DNA of 60,699 nt, from contig VRZD01000041.1 of NCBI GenBank assembly GCA_016743235.1, positions 1 through 60,699 on the forward strand, read 5' to 3'. Positions within the stretch are counted from its first letter, which is position 1. Every line of letters starts with the position of its first letter. Under the pieces are notes generated by a model. It was not told where the DNA came from. It did not search any database and worked only from the letters and a program-made list of their open reading frames with translations. Positions 42,052 through 51,116 of this stretch are shown here, one piece after another. Both the position numbers and the translations under genes were made by a program. The stretch is from Pantanalinema sp. GBBB05. GTDB taxonomy: Bacteria > Cyanobacteriota > Cyanobacteriia > Leptolyngbyales > Leptolyngbyaceae.

Positions 42052-42585
42052 CTGCCTGTGACTGACAAAAGACCAAACCGCGACTTACCAACCATTAACG
42101 AACGTATTCGGTTTCCTAAAATTCGAGTCATCGACGCTGACAATACCCAGTTGGGGATCATGAGTCCGCGTGAAGCCCTCCAGCTAGCTGAGGAAAAAGA
42201 ATTAGATCTGGTTTTAGTCAGCGATAAGGCAGACCCCCCGGTTTGTCGCATTATCGACTACGGCAAATATAAATTTGAGCAAGAGAAAAAAGCTCGAGAA
42301 GCGAAGAAGAAGCAGCATACCGTTGACGTTAAAGAAGTCAAAATGCGCTACAAAATTGAGGAGCATGACTATAACGTGCGCCTGAACCAAGCCAAGCGCT
42401 TTTTGAAAGATGGTGATAAAGTCAAAGCCACGATCATGTTTCGCGGTCGCGAAATTCAACATAGCGATATTGCCGAAGATTTGCTTAACCGTTTAGCCGG
42501 AGATTTGCAAGAATTGGCAGAAGTGCAGCAAGCGCCCAAAAAAGAAGGGCGGAATATGATGATGCTGCTCGCTCCGAAGAAGTAA
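42052..42585 (+). CDS. infC: Translation initiation factor IF-3
   Basis: Binds the 30S subunit, rejects non-AUG/initiator-tRNA mismatches and blocks 50S joining. NERIRFPKIRVIDADNTQLGIMSPREALQLA is the N-domain, DPPVCRIIDYGKYKFEQEKK the linker, and VKEVKMRYKIEEHDYNVRLNQAKRFL plus VKATIMFRGREIQ the C-domain. The GTG at 42058 would start MTDKRPNRDLP. Two codons earlier is CTG (42052), which would give MPVTDK; I remember MPV-x-D/E-K as the usual cyanobacterial IF-3 start, so I take CTG. IF-3 often autoregulates through a non-AUG start. No Shine-Dalgarno is seen for either. Confidence 0.92.
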   Translation: MPVTDKRPNRDLPTINERIRFPKIRVIDADNTQLGIMSPREALQLAEEKELDLVLVSDKADPPVCRIIDYGKYKFEQEKKAREAKKKQHTVDVKEVKMRYKIEEHDYNVRLNQAKRFLKDGDKVKATIMFRGREIQHSDIAEDLLNRLAGDLQELAEVQQAPKKEGRNMMMLLAPKK

Positions 42586-42795
42586 GTAGGAGGGAGATGG
42601 GTAGATGCTGGGGGTTTCAGTTATCCACATTGCTCGTCTCCCTGAGTGGCTTTCTACTGAAAGAGGCTACAACTCAAACTTTTTGCCACTAGTGTCGGAA
42701 GTGTATCTACAATGAAAGCCATTCCGGGCACTCTAGTAAAGTGCTACTGGTTAGCGCGTTCAGGGACATGCTACGACACGGGAAGCAAATGCTGA

Positions 42796-45700
42796 ATGGG
42801 ACCCAACAACCACAGGCAAATTAACGGCGGATGGGGGCAAAAACTTTTACAGTGGGTTAACCTCCGCCCTGAGGAAAGTGAACGCACCTTTTTCATGTTT
42901 GCGTTCTACACAGTGACCTCGATCGGATTAGTGTGGCTAGAAGCAAGCACAGTCGCTTTATTCCTGCGGGAATATCGGGCAGAGGAGGGATTGCCCTGGA
43001 TTTACATTGCCAGTGCTGGTATTGGGTCAGGGCTAGGCTTTTTATATTCTTGGCTACAACGCTTTCTACCCCTGCGGCGGGTTATTGTCATTATTGCCAT
43101 ATTAATGGCAGTGCCACTCATTCCCTTCTGGTGGGGCTTAAATAATTCTGGTCAGCTTTATTTTTCAACCATGCAACTAGCGGGGATGCAGTTTAATCCC
43201 TGGACAGTTAGCCTAGTTGCCGTAACAGTATTTTTGATGCGCCTGTGGTTAGAGGCTATTTATGTCTTGAATGACCTAAATACCTCTATTACAGCCAACC
43301 AGTTATTTAATATCCGCGAGATCAAGCGAACTTACCCATTAATCAGTAGTGGCATTTTATTAGCGGATGTGCTTAGCGGCTTCTCGCTGAAACTCCTCAT
43401 TGATCATGTCGGTTTAAATAATGTCGTGATCCTGGCAGGTCTAATGATGTTGATCGGCGCTGGGATCCTGTTTTATTTGAGCCAGAAGTATCAGCAAGCC
43501 TTTCCAGAGTTTTTGTGGAAACGATCGCGGGAGGAGCGCCGCACAGAATTTACCAATCGCACGATCCGGGGACCGTTGCGCTTCTATGTGGTGCTACTGT
43601 TTACCTTCTTTATCCTGGCACAGGTCTTATTCCTGCTGATTGATTTTCAGTTTCTCAGCCAACTCCAAGAGCAAAAAACTGAAGATGAAATTGCTATTTT
43701 CTTGGGATTCTTCAGCGGTTTTCTGGGGATTTGCGAGTTAGGTATGCAGTGGTTAGCCTCCAGTCGGGTCATTGAACGCGCAGGAGTGTTTGCGTCGTCA
43801 GTGCTGCTGCCCGGAGTGATTGCTGTGTTCGGGAGTGCCGCCATGGTCATTGCCGGATTTGGCTGGGTGCAAATCCTATTCTGGACGCTATTGGTGCTGA
43901 AGTTTCTGGACGAACTGCTGCACTATACCCTATTTACCAGTGTTGGTCCCGTTCTATTTCAACCCATTCGCGAAGAGATGCGGAGCCGCATTCAGGCAAT
44001 GGTACGGGGAATCGCCGATCCCCTGTCAACGGGTGCCACAGGTCTAGCCTTACTAGGGGTCGCCTGGATTAGTAATCGCACCCCGATCGGTGCCGCTGCT
44101 CTCAACTGGGTCTACGCGGCGATCGTGGTTTTAGCGATCGTCTGGGTGTTTACCATTTACTTTCTACAAGCAAAATATGTAGGGCTGTTGGTGATTAGTG
44201 CTGAACGAGGACAGCTAAGCGGTGATGCTGACCTCCGAGAGCTGAAACGGGCTGTGGCTGAAACTCTCGATAAGCCCGAAAGTGAAGCCAACAAAAAATC
44301 CTGTATTGAGGTTCTCAGCCAACTGGATTCGAAAAATGTTGGTGAAGTATTAGCCCCTGTGTTGCTAAAGCTGTCCCCAGCCCTTCAGCGCAAAAGTTTG
44401 GAAGTGATGATGGCCTATCCCAGTACGGTCTATCTAGCACCAGTGAAAGCCCTGATTGACCAGGCTCCACCCCCCGATGTACTTGCTGTAGCACTGCGGT
44501 ATGTCTGGATCACCGAGGAAGAACCCGATATTCGCCAACTGAAGCCATATTTGCGTCCAGAAGTGGATCCAGTCGTGCGAGGAACAGCAGCTTCATTGAT
44601 GATGCGACGGGGGAATCCGACCCAAAAGGCTGAAGCAACAAACACATTGCGGCGCATGTTGACCCATAAGAAAGAGCGGGAACGCGTCATGGGATGTCGG
44701 GCGTTGGGCGAAGCCGTCTATCTCCAAGCATTACGGATTTACATTGAACCATTGTTACAGGATGAGTCCCTCCGAGTACGGTGTGCCCTCTTAGAGGCGA
44801 TCGCCTCAACTCACTTAGAAGAGTTCTATCCTTCCTTATTGCGCGGCTTGCATTATAAATCGACCCGCGAAGCGGCAATGAAAGCACTGGTACGCCTGGA
44901 AAATGATGCCGTGCCTATGCTAGTCAAAGTGGCAGAGGATATTCATAAACCTGATTTAGTGCGGCTATATGCCTGGCGAGCGATCGGGCAGATTGGCACG
45001 ATCCAAGCCGTTGATGCTCTGATTTCTCACTTGATGACCGCTTGGGGATCCGATCGCCGTAGCATCTTAAAAATTTTGTTGGAAATTCCGGACGATCGCG
45101 GGATTGAAAGTGTATTGAAACGGTTGGGTCGGAGTGGAATTGAACGCATGATTGACCAGGAGCTAATGTTTATTGGTCAAACCCTGGCGGCATTGCTAGA
45201 TTTGGCACCGGAGCAAGTTTCGTTGCAAGAAGCGAACTTGCTGAGACGAGCCTTGCGCGATCTTCAAGGAGATGCCAAGGATCGGTTATTCATGCTGATG
45301 AAATTTCTGTATCCCATTGGCTCCATTAAAGCGGCTGCCTATAACCTGCAATCAACCTCCCGCACCAACATGGCACAGGGACTAGAGATTCTGGACAATA
45401 CTCTGGATATTCCTAGCAAGCGGGCATTGTTAAGTATTTTAGATAATAATTCTGACTCGGAAAAACTAAGAAGTCTGGCGGAAATTGTTACCTACGAACC
45501 TATGGCTCCGAGCGATCGCTTGCGGCGATTGTTGGATTTACGTCATTTTCTGTCTGATTGGACGTTGGCATGCTGCTTTCAACTGGCTCGACGGGCACAC
45601 TGGAGCTTAACAGCGGACCAAATCATGGCTTGCCTGCGCCATCCCCGCGGTTTTGTCCGCGAGGCAGTTTTAGCCTATTTATGGATGGCCTCGCCCCGAG

Positions 45701-45888
45701 CCTTGCAGGAGTTGTTACCGATGCTGAAAAATGATCCCGATCGCCTTGTTGCCGATCAGGTGAAGCAAATGATGCAAAAGTTACAGCAGGGTCAGAAAGG
45801 CAATCGCACAGTATTTGGTCAATCCTCGACAATACTGCCTCCGCCTGATGGGCAGCCTCGCAATTTCCCTGGTCTAGAACCAATTTAG
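42796..45888 (+). CDS. Large membrane protein: nucleotide-transporter (NTT/MFS)-like domain plus HEAT repeats
   Basis: 1030 aa. The first 470 residues have about 11-12 membrane segments (FFMFAFYTVTSIGLVWLEASTVALFL onwards) and resemble the ATP/ADP-antiporter (Npt/NTT) and MFS-like proteins of bacteria. The rest, from about 500, is soluble and made of HEAT-like helical pairs (VRGTAASLMMRRG, VRCALLEAIASTHLEEF, VRLYAWRAIGQIGTIQAVDALISHL, VREAVLAYLWMASPRALQELLPML). The cyclic-nucleotide-binding protein that follows 116 bp later may be a partner; in other bacteria similar modules are fused (from memory). Transport activity is unproven. The ATG at 42796 is the start. Confidence 0.82.
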   Translation: MGPNNHRQINGGWGQKLLQWVNLRPEESERTFFMFAFYTVTSIGLVWLEASTVALFLREYRAEEGLPWIYIASAGIGSGLGFLYSWLQRFLPLRRVIVIIAILMAVPLIPFWWGLNNSGQLYFSTMQLAGMQFNPWTVSLVAVTVFLMRLWLEAIYVLNDLNTSITANQLFNIREIKRTYPLISSGILLADVLSGFSLKLLIDHVGLNNVVILAGLMMLIGAGILFYLSQKYQQAFPEFLWKRSREERRTEFTNRTIRGPLRFYVVLLFTFFILAQVLFLLIDFQFLSQLQEQKTEDEIAIFLGFFSGFLGICELGMQWLASSRVIERAGVFASSVLLPGVIAVFGSAAMVIAGFGWVQILFWTLLVLKFLDELLHYTLFTSVGPVLFQPIREEMRSRIQAMVRGIADPLSTGATGLALLGVAWISNRTPIGAAALNWVYAAIVVLAIVWVFTIYFLQAKYVGLLVISAERGQLSGDADLRELKRAVAETLDKPESEANKKSCIEVLSQLDSKNVGEVLAPVLLKLSPALQRKSLEVMMAYPSTVYLAPVKALIDQAPPPDVLAVALRYVWITEEEPDIRQLKPYLRPEVDPVVRGTAASLMMRRGNPTQKAEATNTLRRMLTHKKERERVMGCRALGEAVYLQALRIYIEPLLQDESLRVRCALLEAIASTHLEEFYPSLLRGLHYKSTREAAMKALVRLENDAVPMLVKVAEDIHKPDLVRLYAWRAIGQIGTIQAVDALISHLMTAWGSDRRSILKILLEIPDDRGIESVLKRLGRSGIERMIDQELMFIGQTLAALLDLAPEQVSLQEANLLRRALRDLQGDAKDRLFMLMKFLYPIGSIKAAAYNLQSTSRTNMAQGLEILDNTLDIPSKRALLSILDNNSDSEKLRSLAEIVTYEPMAPSDRLRRLLDLRHFLSDWTLACCFQLARRAHWSLTADQIMACLRHPRGFVREAVLAYLWMASPRALQELLPMLKNDPDRLVADQVKQMMQKLQQGQKGNRTVFGQSSTILPPPDGQPRNFPGLEPI

Positions 45889-46004
45889 TCATCCAGGGAG
45901 AAATGAGTATGGTATGTGCGAGGAATCTGGGGATAATAACTCTAGCGAGATGACTCGCCGCTTCGTTGCCATCGGGTGCTTGCCAGGACACTTGCGATAA
46001 ATCT

Positions 46005-46496
46005 ATGCTCAACAGCTTTCAGCGGCTACTGTTTATTCGGGAGGTACCGGTCTTTAAGGAACTGCGAGATGAGTTTCTGGCAAGACTGGCAGCCGTCATG
46101 GATGAGCTATCGTTTCCCGCCAACCATACGATCTTTACCAAAGGGCAGGAAGGACGATCGCTCTATGTCGTGGTTTCTGGCAGAGTCCGAGTTCACATTG
46201 CCAATCAAGAAATTGTGCAGCTTGAACAGGGGCATTGTTTCGGGGAAATGGCATTGTTTGATGCTGAACCTCGATCGGCTTCTGTCACTACTCTCATCCC
46301 ATCAGATTGCCTGGTATTAACTCAACAGCAATTATATGAAGCGATCGAAGAAAATCCGGCGATTGCAGTCAATATCATCCGTGTGCTGTCCCATCGAATT
46401 CGCGACTTGAACCAGAAAGTCAATCTGCTGCAACAAACATCTCCCTCTGCCCCCGCTCCACCTTCCCGCATCTATAATTCGGCGAATCTCAGGTAA
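46005..46496 (+). CDS. Cyclic-nucleotide-binding domain protein (no DNA-binding domain)
   Basis: 163 aa consisting of one cNMP-binding beta-barrel and a C-terminal helix. FGEMALFDAEPRSASV is the phosphate-binding cassette with the conserved Glu and Arg, so it should bind cAMP or cGMP. There is no Crp HTH after the C-helix; the end is a Pro/Ser tail. The ATG at 46005 is preferred to the TTG at 45966. It is co-directional with the HEAT-repeat transporter-like protein and may sense nucleotides for it. It is convergent with the response-regulator operon. Confidence 0.85.
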   Translation: MLNSFQRLLFIREVPVFKELRDEFLARLAAVMDELSFPANHTIFTKGQEGRSLYVVVSGRVRVHIANQEIVQLEQGHCFGEMALFDAEPRSASVTTLIPSDCLVLTQQQLYEAIEENPAIAVNIIRVLSHRIRDLNQKVNLLQQTSPSAPAPPSRIYNSANLR

Positions 46497-46504
46497 CCAG
46501 CAGA

Positions 46505-48367
46505 TCAGTAGGGCAGCAGCAATGATGAATGTAGTGCCAGAGTGCGAACTCGTTCTAGTCGTTGCAAGATCCGGTGAGCCAGAGCGACGCCCGCGATCGG
46601 TTTACACAGGTAATCATCGGCTCCAACAGTAAAAGCATGATTTTGGCTATGGGTATCTGTTAACGCACTCAGAAACAAAATCGGGAGTCGCTGCCAATAG
46701 GGATCACTTCGGACAATTTGGCATAGTTCAAATCCAGTCAGCTGAGGCATCAGGGCATCCATAACCACTACATCCGGCGTAACAGTTTGTAACACTTGCC
46801 AAAATTGCTGAGGTTCAGCTAGAGTCGTGATTTCAAATTTCCAGGGCTTCAGTAGAGTAGATAGCGTGCTTAACCAGGCTGGATCATCATCGACCAGAAT
46901 TACTTTTGCCGATCGCGGAGCCCGATGCAGAAATTGTTTAACACAGGTCAGCATTTGCTGGGGCGGCATGGCTGCATCTAGAAAAAGTTGGCTACCCTGA
47001 CGGACAGCAGTCAGTCGATCGCTTAAATCACCGCGATCGTAGATCACTGCCATCGGTACGCTGGGGTAACGCTGGGCTAATCTGGGCATGACGGTGGTAA
47101 CAGAACCGTCAGAGATGCGGCGGAGGAGAATCATATCGGGTCGTTGCTCTGTCGGTTCCGCTGGAAGTGACTTAGAAGTGGCAAGCTCTAGATGCATCCC
47201 GGATGCAGCGGCGATCGAGATCAAGGATTGCGCCAACTCTGCCTCCAAATTGACGCTCAGGATCCGTAATGGGGGTGACCCGGTCAAAAAAGCCGCAGGA
47301 ATGGTGATTGTCTGCTCAATCTGATGCTGAACTGCGGCAGCTAGAGCCGCCAAGCCGGGAGCGTCTTGCTGGGGTAATGCCGGATGACGGCTCAGGTGAT
47401 CCTCCAATTGGCGGGATAGCTCCACAGCCCGAGTCAGACCAAATACCCCTAATGTACCGGCAAGGTTGTGAGCAATCTGTTTGGCTTGCTGGTGTTGCTC
47501 GGCAGTTAACTGCTCGAAGTGTAAAGCTTGGAGCAGTTGCTGAAGTTCCGTGACTCGCTGCAAGCTGCTTAGTCGAGTCGTTAGCCAGGTTTGATTGAGA
47601 AACGCCAGATATTGTTGTTGGGCATCGGCTGGTGGTGTATATGAGTTGCACTCCACCTGCTGAGCCAGGCTCACCGGATCTGCGGCATCCGCCGCTGGGG
47701 CTTTCAGGTAGTAGCCTCGCCCGTGGATGGTCGCAATCAAATCGGGGGGAGCACCGGCAACCACTAACTTGCGACGAATCCGGCGGATATGGGAACGGAC
47801 AGTTGCCTCCGAAGGAAATTCAGCAGCAGACCACAGACGATCGAGGATTTCCTCAGCGCTTAACACCTGCTGGCTCTCCCGCAATAACAGCTCTAGCAGT
47901 TCATATTCTTTCGTGGTCAAGGTGAGTGGGCGATCGGCATAGGTGATCTGACTGGTACTGGGATTGAGGCACAAATCTCCCCATTGCAGTAATGGGAACG
48001 GTTGGGCACGACCTCGACGCAGCAATGCTCGAATGCGAGCGATCAATTCCGCCAAGTCAAAGGGCTTAACCACATAATCATCTGCCCCAGCATCTAGTCC
48101 CTGGACTTTCGTGGTGCTGGTATCTTGGGCAGTCAGTAGCAGAATGGGTGTGGTATGACCCGCTGTTCGCAACCGTTGGCATAAATTAATGCCATCCCCT
48201 TTCGGCAAAACCACATCCAGCACGATCAAGTCATACTCGAAGGTAGAAGCATAGCTCCAGCCAGTTTCTCCATCCTTAACTGCATCAACAATGTAATGTT
48301 GATCAGCAAAGCATTTAGTGAGGAGCTTCACTAATCCATCATCATCTTCGACCAGCAGAATTTTCAT
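46505..48367 (-). CDS. Multidomain response regulator: receiver, winged HTH, Hpt, degenerate receiver, receiver
   Basis: 620 aa. Receiver 1 has Asp51 (LIVLDVVLPKGDG) and KPF. An OmpR-type winged HTH follows (130-222). An Hpt-type helical domain carries the phospho-His at 300 (IAHNLAGTLGVFGL). A receiver-like segment (about 366-480) lacks the Asp pocket. A final receiver (488-605) has Asp537 (VVVMDALMPQLTG) and KPI. The protein therefore combines phosphate acceptance, transfer and DNA binding. It is the last gene of a three-gene operon, 9 bp after the single-domain receiver gene, downstream of the kinase. Confidence 0.92.
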   Translation of the reverse strand: MKILLVEDDDGLVKLLTKCFADQHYIVDAVKDGETGWSYASTFEYDLIVLDVVLPKGDGINLCQRLRTAGHTTPILLLTAQDTSTTKVQGLDAGADDYVVKPFDLAELIARIRALLRRGRAQPFPLLQWGDLCLNPSTSQITYADRPLTLTTKEYELLELLLRESQQVLSAEEILDRLWSAAEFPSEATVRSHIRRIRRKLVVAGAPPDLIATIHGRGYYLKAPAADAADPVSLAQQVECNSYTPPADAQQQYLAFLNQTWLTTRLSSLQRVTELQQLLQALHFEQLTAEQHQQAKQIAHNLAGTLGVFGLTRAVELSRQLEDHLSRHPALPQQDAPGLAALAAAVQHQIEQTITIPAAFLTGSPPLRILSVNLEAELAQSLISIAAASGMHLELATSKSLPAEPTEQRPDMILLRRISDGSVTTVMPRLAQRYPSVPMAVIYDRGDLSDRLTAVRQGSQLFLDAAMPPQQMLTCVKQFLHRAPRSAKVILVDDDPAWLSTLSTLLKPWKFEITTLAEPQQFWQVLQTVTPDVVVMDALMPQLTGFELCQIVRSDPYWQRLPILFLSALTDTHSQNHAFTVGADDYLCKPIAGVALAHRILQRLERVRTLALHSSLLLPY

Positions 48368-48376
48368 GACAGCCGC

Positions 48377-48751
48377 TTACCAATGGAGCATCTTGGCAAT
48401 TTGTCCGGGTAAATCCAAAGAGTTAAAGGGTTTCGTAATCACGCCACTCACTCGCAAATCGTTAAACTGCCGTTTCTCAGCCGTTTGAGCTTTCGCCGTT
48501 AACAAGATCACAGGAATATGTGCCGTTTGGGCATGGGTTTGCAGCGCTTTGAACGTAGCAATTCCATCCATATCCGGCATCATGACATCCAGCAGAATTA
48601 CATCTGGTTGTTCGGTTTGGGCAGTTTGAATGCCGATCGTGCCGGAACTAGCAGTTAATACCTCCCAACCTGCTGCCATGTTGATGCCAAATTGCACAAC
48701 GGTTTGAATTGTTTCCTCATCATCAATAATCAAAATCCGTTTGGTCGTCAT
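48377..48751 (-). CDS. Single-domain response regulator (CheY-like)
   Basis: 124 aa, one receiver domain. The acidic pair is ILIIDDEET, the phosphoacceptor is Asp55 (VILLDVMMPDMDG), the Thr is in VILLTAKA and the Lys is in ITKPFNSLDL. It sits 12 bp after the kinase gene and 9 bp before the multidomain regulator, so it is a shuttle or output partner of the same phosphorelay. Confidence 0.93.
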   Translation of the reverse strand: MTTKRILIIDDEETIQTVVQFGINMAAGWEVLTASSGTIGIQTAQTEQPDVILLDVMMPDMDGIATFKALQTHAQTAHIPVILLTAKAQTAEKRQFNDLRVSGVITKPFNSLDLPGQIAKMLHW

Positions 48752-48763
48752 AGGCGAACCCTA

Positions 48764-50977
48764 TCACTCAGGCAAAGCTGGCAAGGTGAACGAAAACGTG
48801 CTGCCTTGTCCCAGAACACTTTCCGCCCAAATCTTGCCATCATGTTGTTCAATAATTTTACGACAGATAGTGAGCCCTAACCCGGTGCCACCTTTCTTGC
48901 GAGAATCAGAGGAATCCACTTGTTGAAACCGTTCAAAAATTCGTTCCAGTTGATCTGTAGGAATTCCCTGCCCCTGATCGCGCACCTGAAACCAAGCGAT
49001 CGTGGGGAGATGAGGCATACTCAGTTTTGCCGTTGGCTGTAATGGTTTGATTGGGGACAGTTCATCTAGTGAGGTGGTCATCGCAATCGCTTTGGCTGCC
49101 ACAGTCAGCCAGACTGTTCCTCCAGGTGATGAAAACTTGATCGCATTACTGAGTAAGTTGATCAGGGTTTGCAGAATATAGTCCGAGTCCGCCCAAATCA
49201 ACACATCCAGTGGTTGAGTCACTAGCGTAATCTCATGCTGTTCTGCCATCGCCTGCATGACCTCCGTGGCTCGGATCATTAACTCAGCGGCATTGCAAAC
49301 TTGCCGATCCATCACCACATTGCCCGATTCAATCCGTTGTAAATCCAACACATTGTTGACCAATCGGACTAATCGTTCGGTACTATCATCGGCAATTCCT
49401 AATAGCTGCTGCCCACCGGATGTCAGCGTCCCTAAGCGTCCAGTTGCCAGAATTTTCAAGGCACTATGTAATGAGGTCAGAGGGGTTCGCAGTTCATGGC
49501 TGACCACAGAAATAAATTCATCTTTCATCCGTTCGATCGCTTTACGATCGCTGATGTCATTCGTTAGAGCAAAGAAGCCCTTTACAAGCTGCTGCTCGTC
49601 TAGATGGGGAATATAAGTCACATCCACCGAGCGCAAACTGCCATCATGCAGAACAATTTCATTCTCATAAGTCACCACCTGCCCGGCTAAGGCAGCTTTC
49701 ACATAGGGTTGCATCCGGTGATAGCAGTCTGTTGCCCAAACCTGTTGTAAGTGATAACCCCAGATTTCGTCTGGAGTTTGTCCTAACCAATCGGCGTAAG
49801 CCTGGTTGTTAAACCGATATTTTTGCTGATCATCCACATAGGCAATCAGAACAGGTAACGCATTAGTAATCAGTCGGAGTTGTTCTTCACTTTGTCGCAG
49901 GGCTGCCTCAGCCTGCATGCGATCGTTGATCTCCTGTTGGAGATTGCGATTGACTTCCTGTAATTCGGCAGTCCGCACTTCGACTAGTTCTTCCAAGTGT
50001 CCCAACAATTGGGCTTGGGCTAAGGCAATACTGATTTGATCAGCCAGTTGTTGCATTAGTTCCAATTCAAAATCAACCCAGTGACGCGGGCTATTGCATT
50101 GATGCGCAATCAGCAATCCCCAGAGTTGATGTTGAGGATTGGCTTCGGTGGGAGGATGGGAACTCAAATTTTGTAGAATCGGCACAATTAGCTTGGCTTT
50201 AATATCGAACTGATCGACAAATTCCACCAAACATTGGGCTAACCCTACGGCTGGCTCATGCACATCAGCGATCGCCCGTACTCGTCCTTGCGCGTAGAGC
50301 CGCTGATAGTCTACCGGAAACACTTCCTCCGGGAATTGCATTTCTAAAATCGGACGATGGTTGGGTAATACAGCTTCACTAATGGCTTTACCTGTGCCAT
50401 CCGGAAACACCTGATAAATCAGGACGCGATCGGCCTGTAAAATGCGTTGGACTTCCGTCACAGTAGTGTGAAGAATTTCTTTCAGCTGAAGCGACTGACG
50501 AATCTTCAGGGTGACTTCAGAGAATAGCTCAACCCGCTGACGTTGCCGCCGTAATTCTTCCTCAGTCGCTCGTTGATGTTGGCTAATGTTCCGCAGGATC
50601 AGCAGATGAGTGGATGGTAGTACCTTGGGAGTAAAGGTGTACTCGACATCCAAAGGCACTCCTAACACAGGTCTTACCCCAAACATACCGATTGCAGGCT
50701 GTTCGGTTTGGAGAAGCAGATCAAGGGGATTGACGGCTCCATCAGCCACAGTGAAGGCTGAAAATAGCCGTCCTGCCAGGCTGGTTCGGGGTATCCCTAA
50801 CAGTTGACAGAGGGCTTGATTTCCATCCAGGAAACATCCGTGGTCGTCGAGTAACGCGATCGCATCCACAGCATTTTCCAGCATCAGTGGCAGCGATCGA
50901 GCGATGACCTGACGGGATGTTTTTGAGGGATTCTGTTGCTTAGAGGGCGAAAATGGACGAGAGGAGCGCTTAGCCAC
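48764..50977 (-). CDS. Sensor histidine kinase: PAS, phytochrome/CBCR-like GAF, PAS, HisKA, HATPase
   Basis: 737 aa. A PAS domain (about 30-130), a GAF domain (about 155-325), a coiled coil, a second PAS (365-478), then the dimerisation helix with His494 (FISVVSHELRTPLTSL) and the ATPase domain (LLSNAIKFSSPGGTVWLTV; GTGLGLTICRKIIEQHDGKIW). The GAF carries GRVRAIADVHE, GLAQCLVEFVDQF, KAKLIVPILQN and LWGLLIAHQCNSPRHW, which strongly resembles bilin-binding GAFs of cyanobacteriochromes. The Cys at 249 is kept, but the next residue is Leu instead of His. Start GTG at 50977; no membrane segments, so it is soluble. First gene of the operon. Confidence 0.92.
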   Translation of the reverse strand: MAKRSSRPFSPSKQQNPSKTSRQVIARSLPLMLENAVDAIALLDDHGCFLDGNQALCQLLGIPRTSLAGRLFSAFTVADGAVNPLDLLLQTEQPAIGMFGVRPVLGVPLDVEYTFTPKVLPSTHLLILRNISQHQRATEEELRRQRQRVELFSEVTLKIRQSLQLKEILHTTVTEVQRILQADRVLIYQVFPDGTGKAISEAVLPNHRPILEMQFPEEVFPVDYQRLYAQGRVRAIADVHEPAVGLAQCLVEFVDQFDIKAKLIVPILQNLSSHPPTEANPQHQLWGLLIAHQCNSPRHWVDFELELMQQLADQISIALAQAQLLGHLEELVEVRTAELQEVNRNLQQEINDRMQAEAALRQSEEQLRLITNALPVLIAYVDDQQKYRFNNQAYADWLGQTPDEIWGYHLQQVWATDCYHRMQPYVKAALAGQVVTYENEIVLHDGSLRSVDVTYIPHLDEQQLVKGFFALTNDISDRKAIERMKDEFISVVSHELRTPLTSLHSALKILATGRLGTLTSGGQQLLGIADDSTERLVRLVNNVLDLQRIESGNVVMDRQVCNAAELMIRATEVMQAMAEQHEITLVTQPLDVLIWADSDYILQTLINLLSNAIKFSSPGGTVWLTVAAKAIAMTTSLDELSPIKPLQPTAKLSMPHLPTIAWFQVRDQGQGIPTDQLERIFERFQQVDSSDSRKKGGTGLGLTICRKIIEQHDGKIWAESVLGQGSTFSFTLPALPE

Positions 50978-51116
50978 TAAATCTAAATAACCGCCGAATA
51001 ATTAATCTATATAAAGAGAAGAGCACAGCAGAAGGCTGGCTCCCTTTAGTATCACAAAATCTAATTTGGGATGCAAAACCAGCGTTAATAACTTGATTAG
51101 TAACCAGTAGTTACCA

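Noticed and set aside
47088..47942. Several plus-strand ORFs antisense to the response regulator
   Set aside because: They overlap a clear multidomain gene and have no supported starts.
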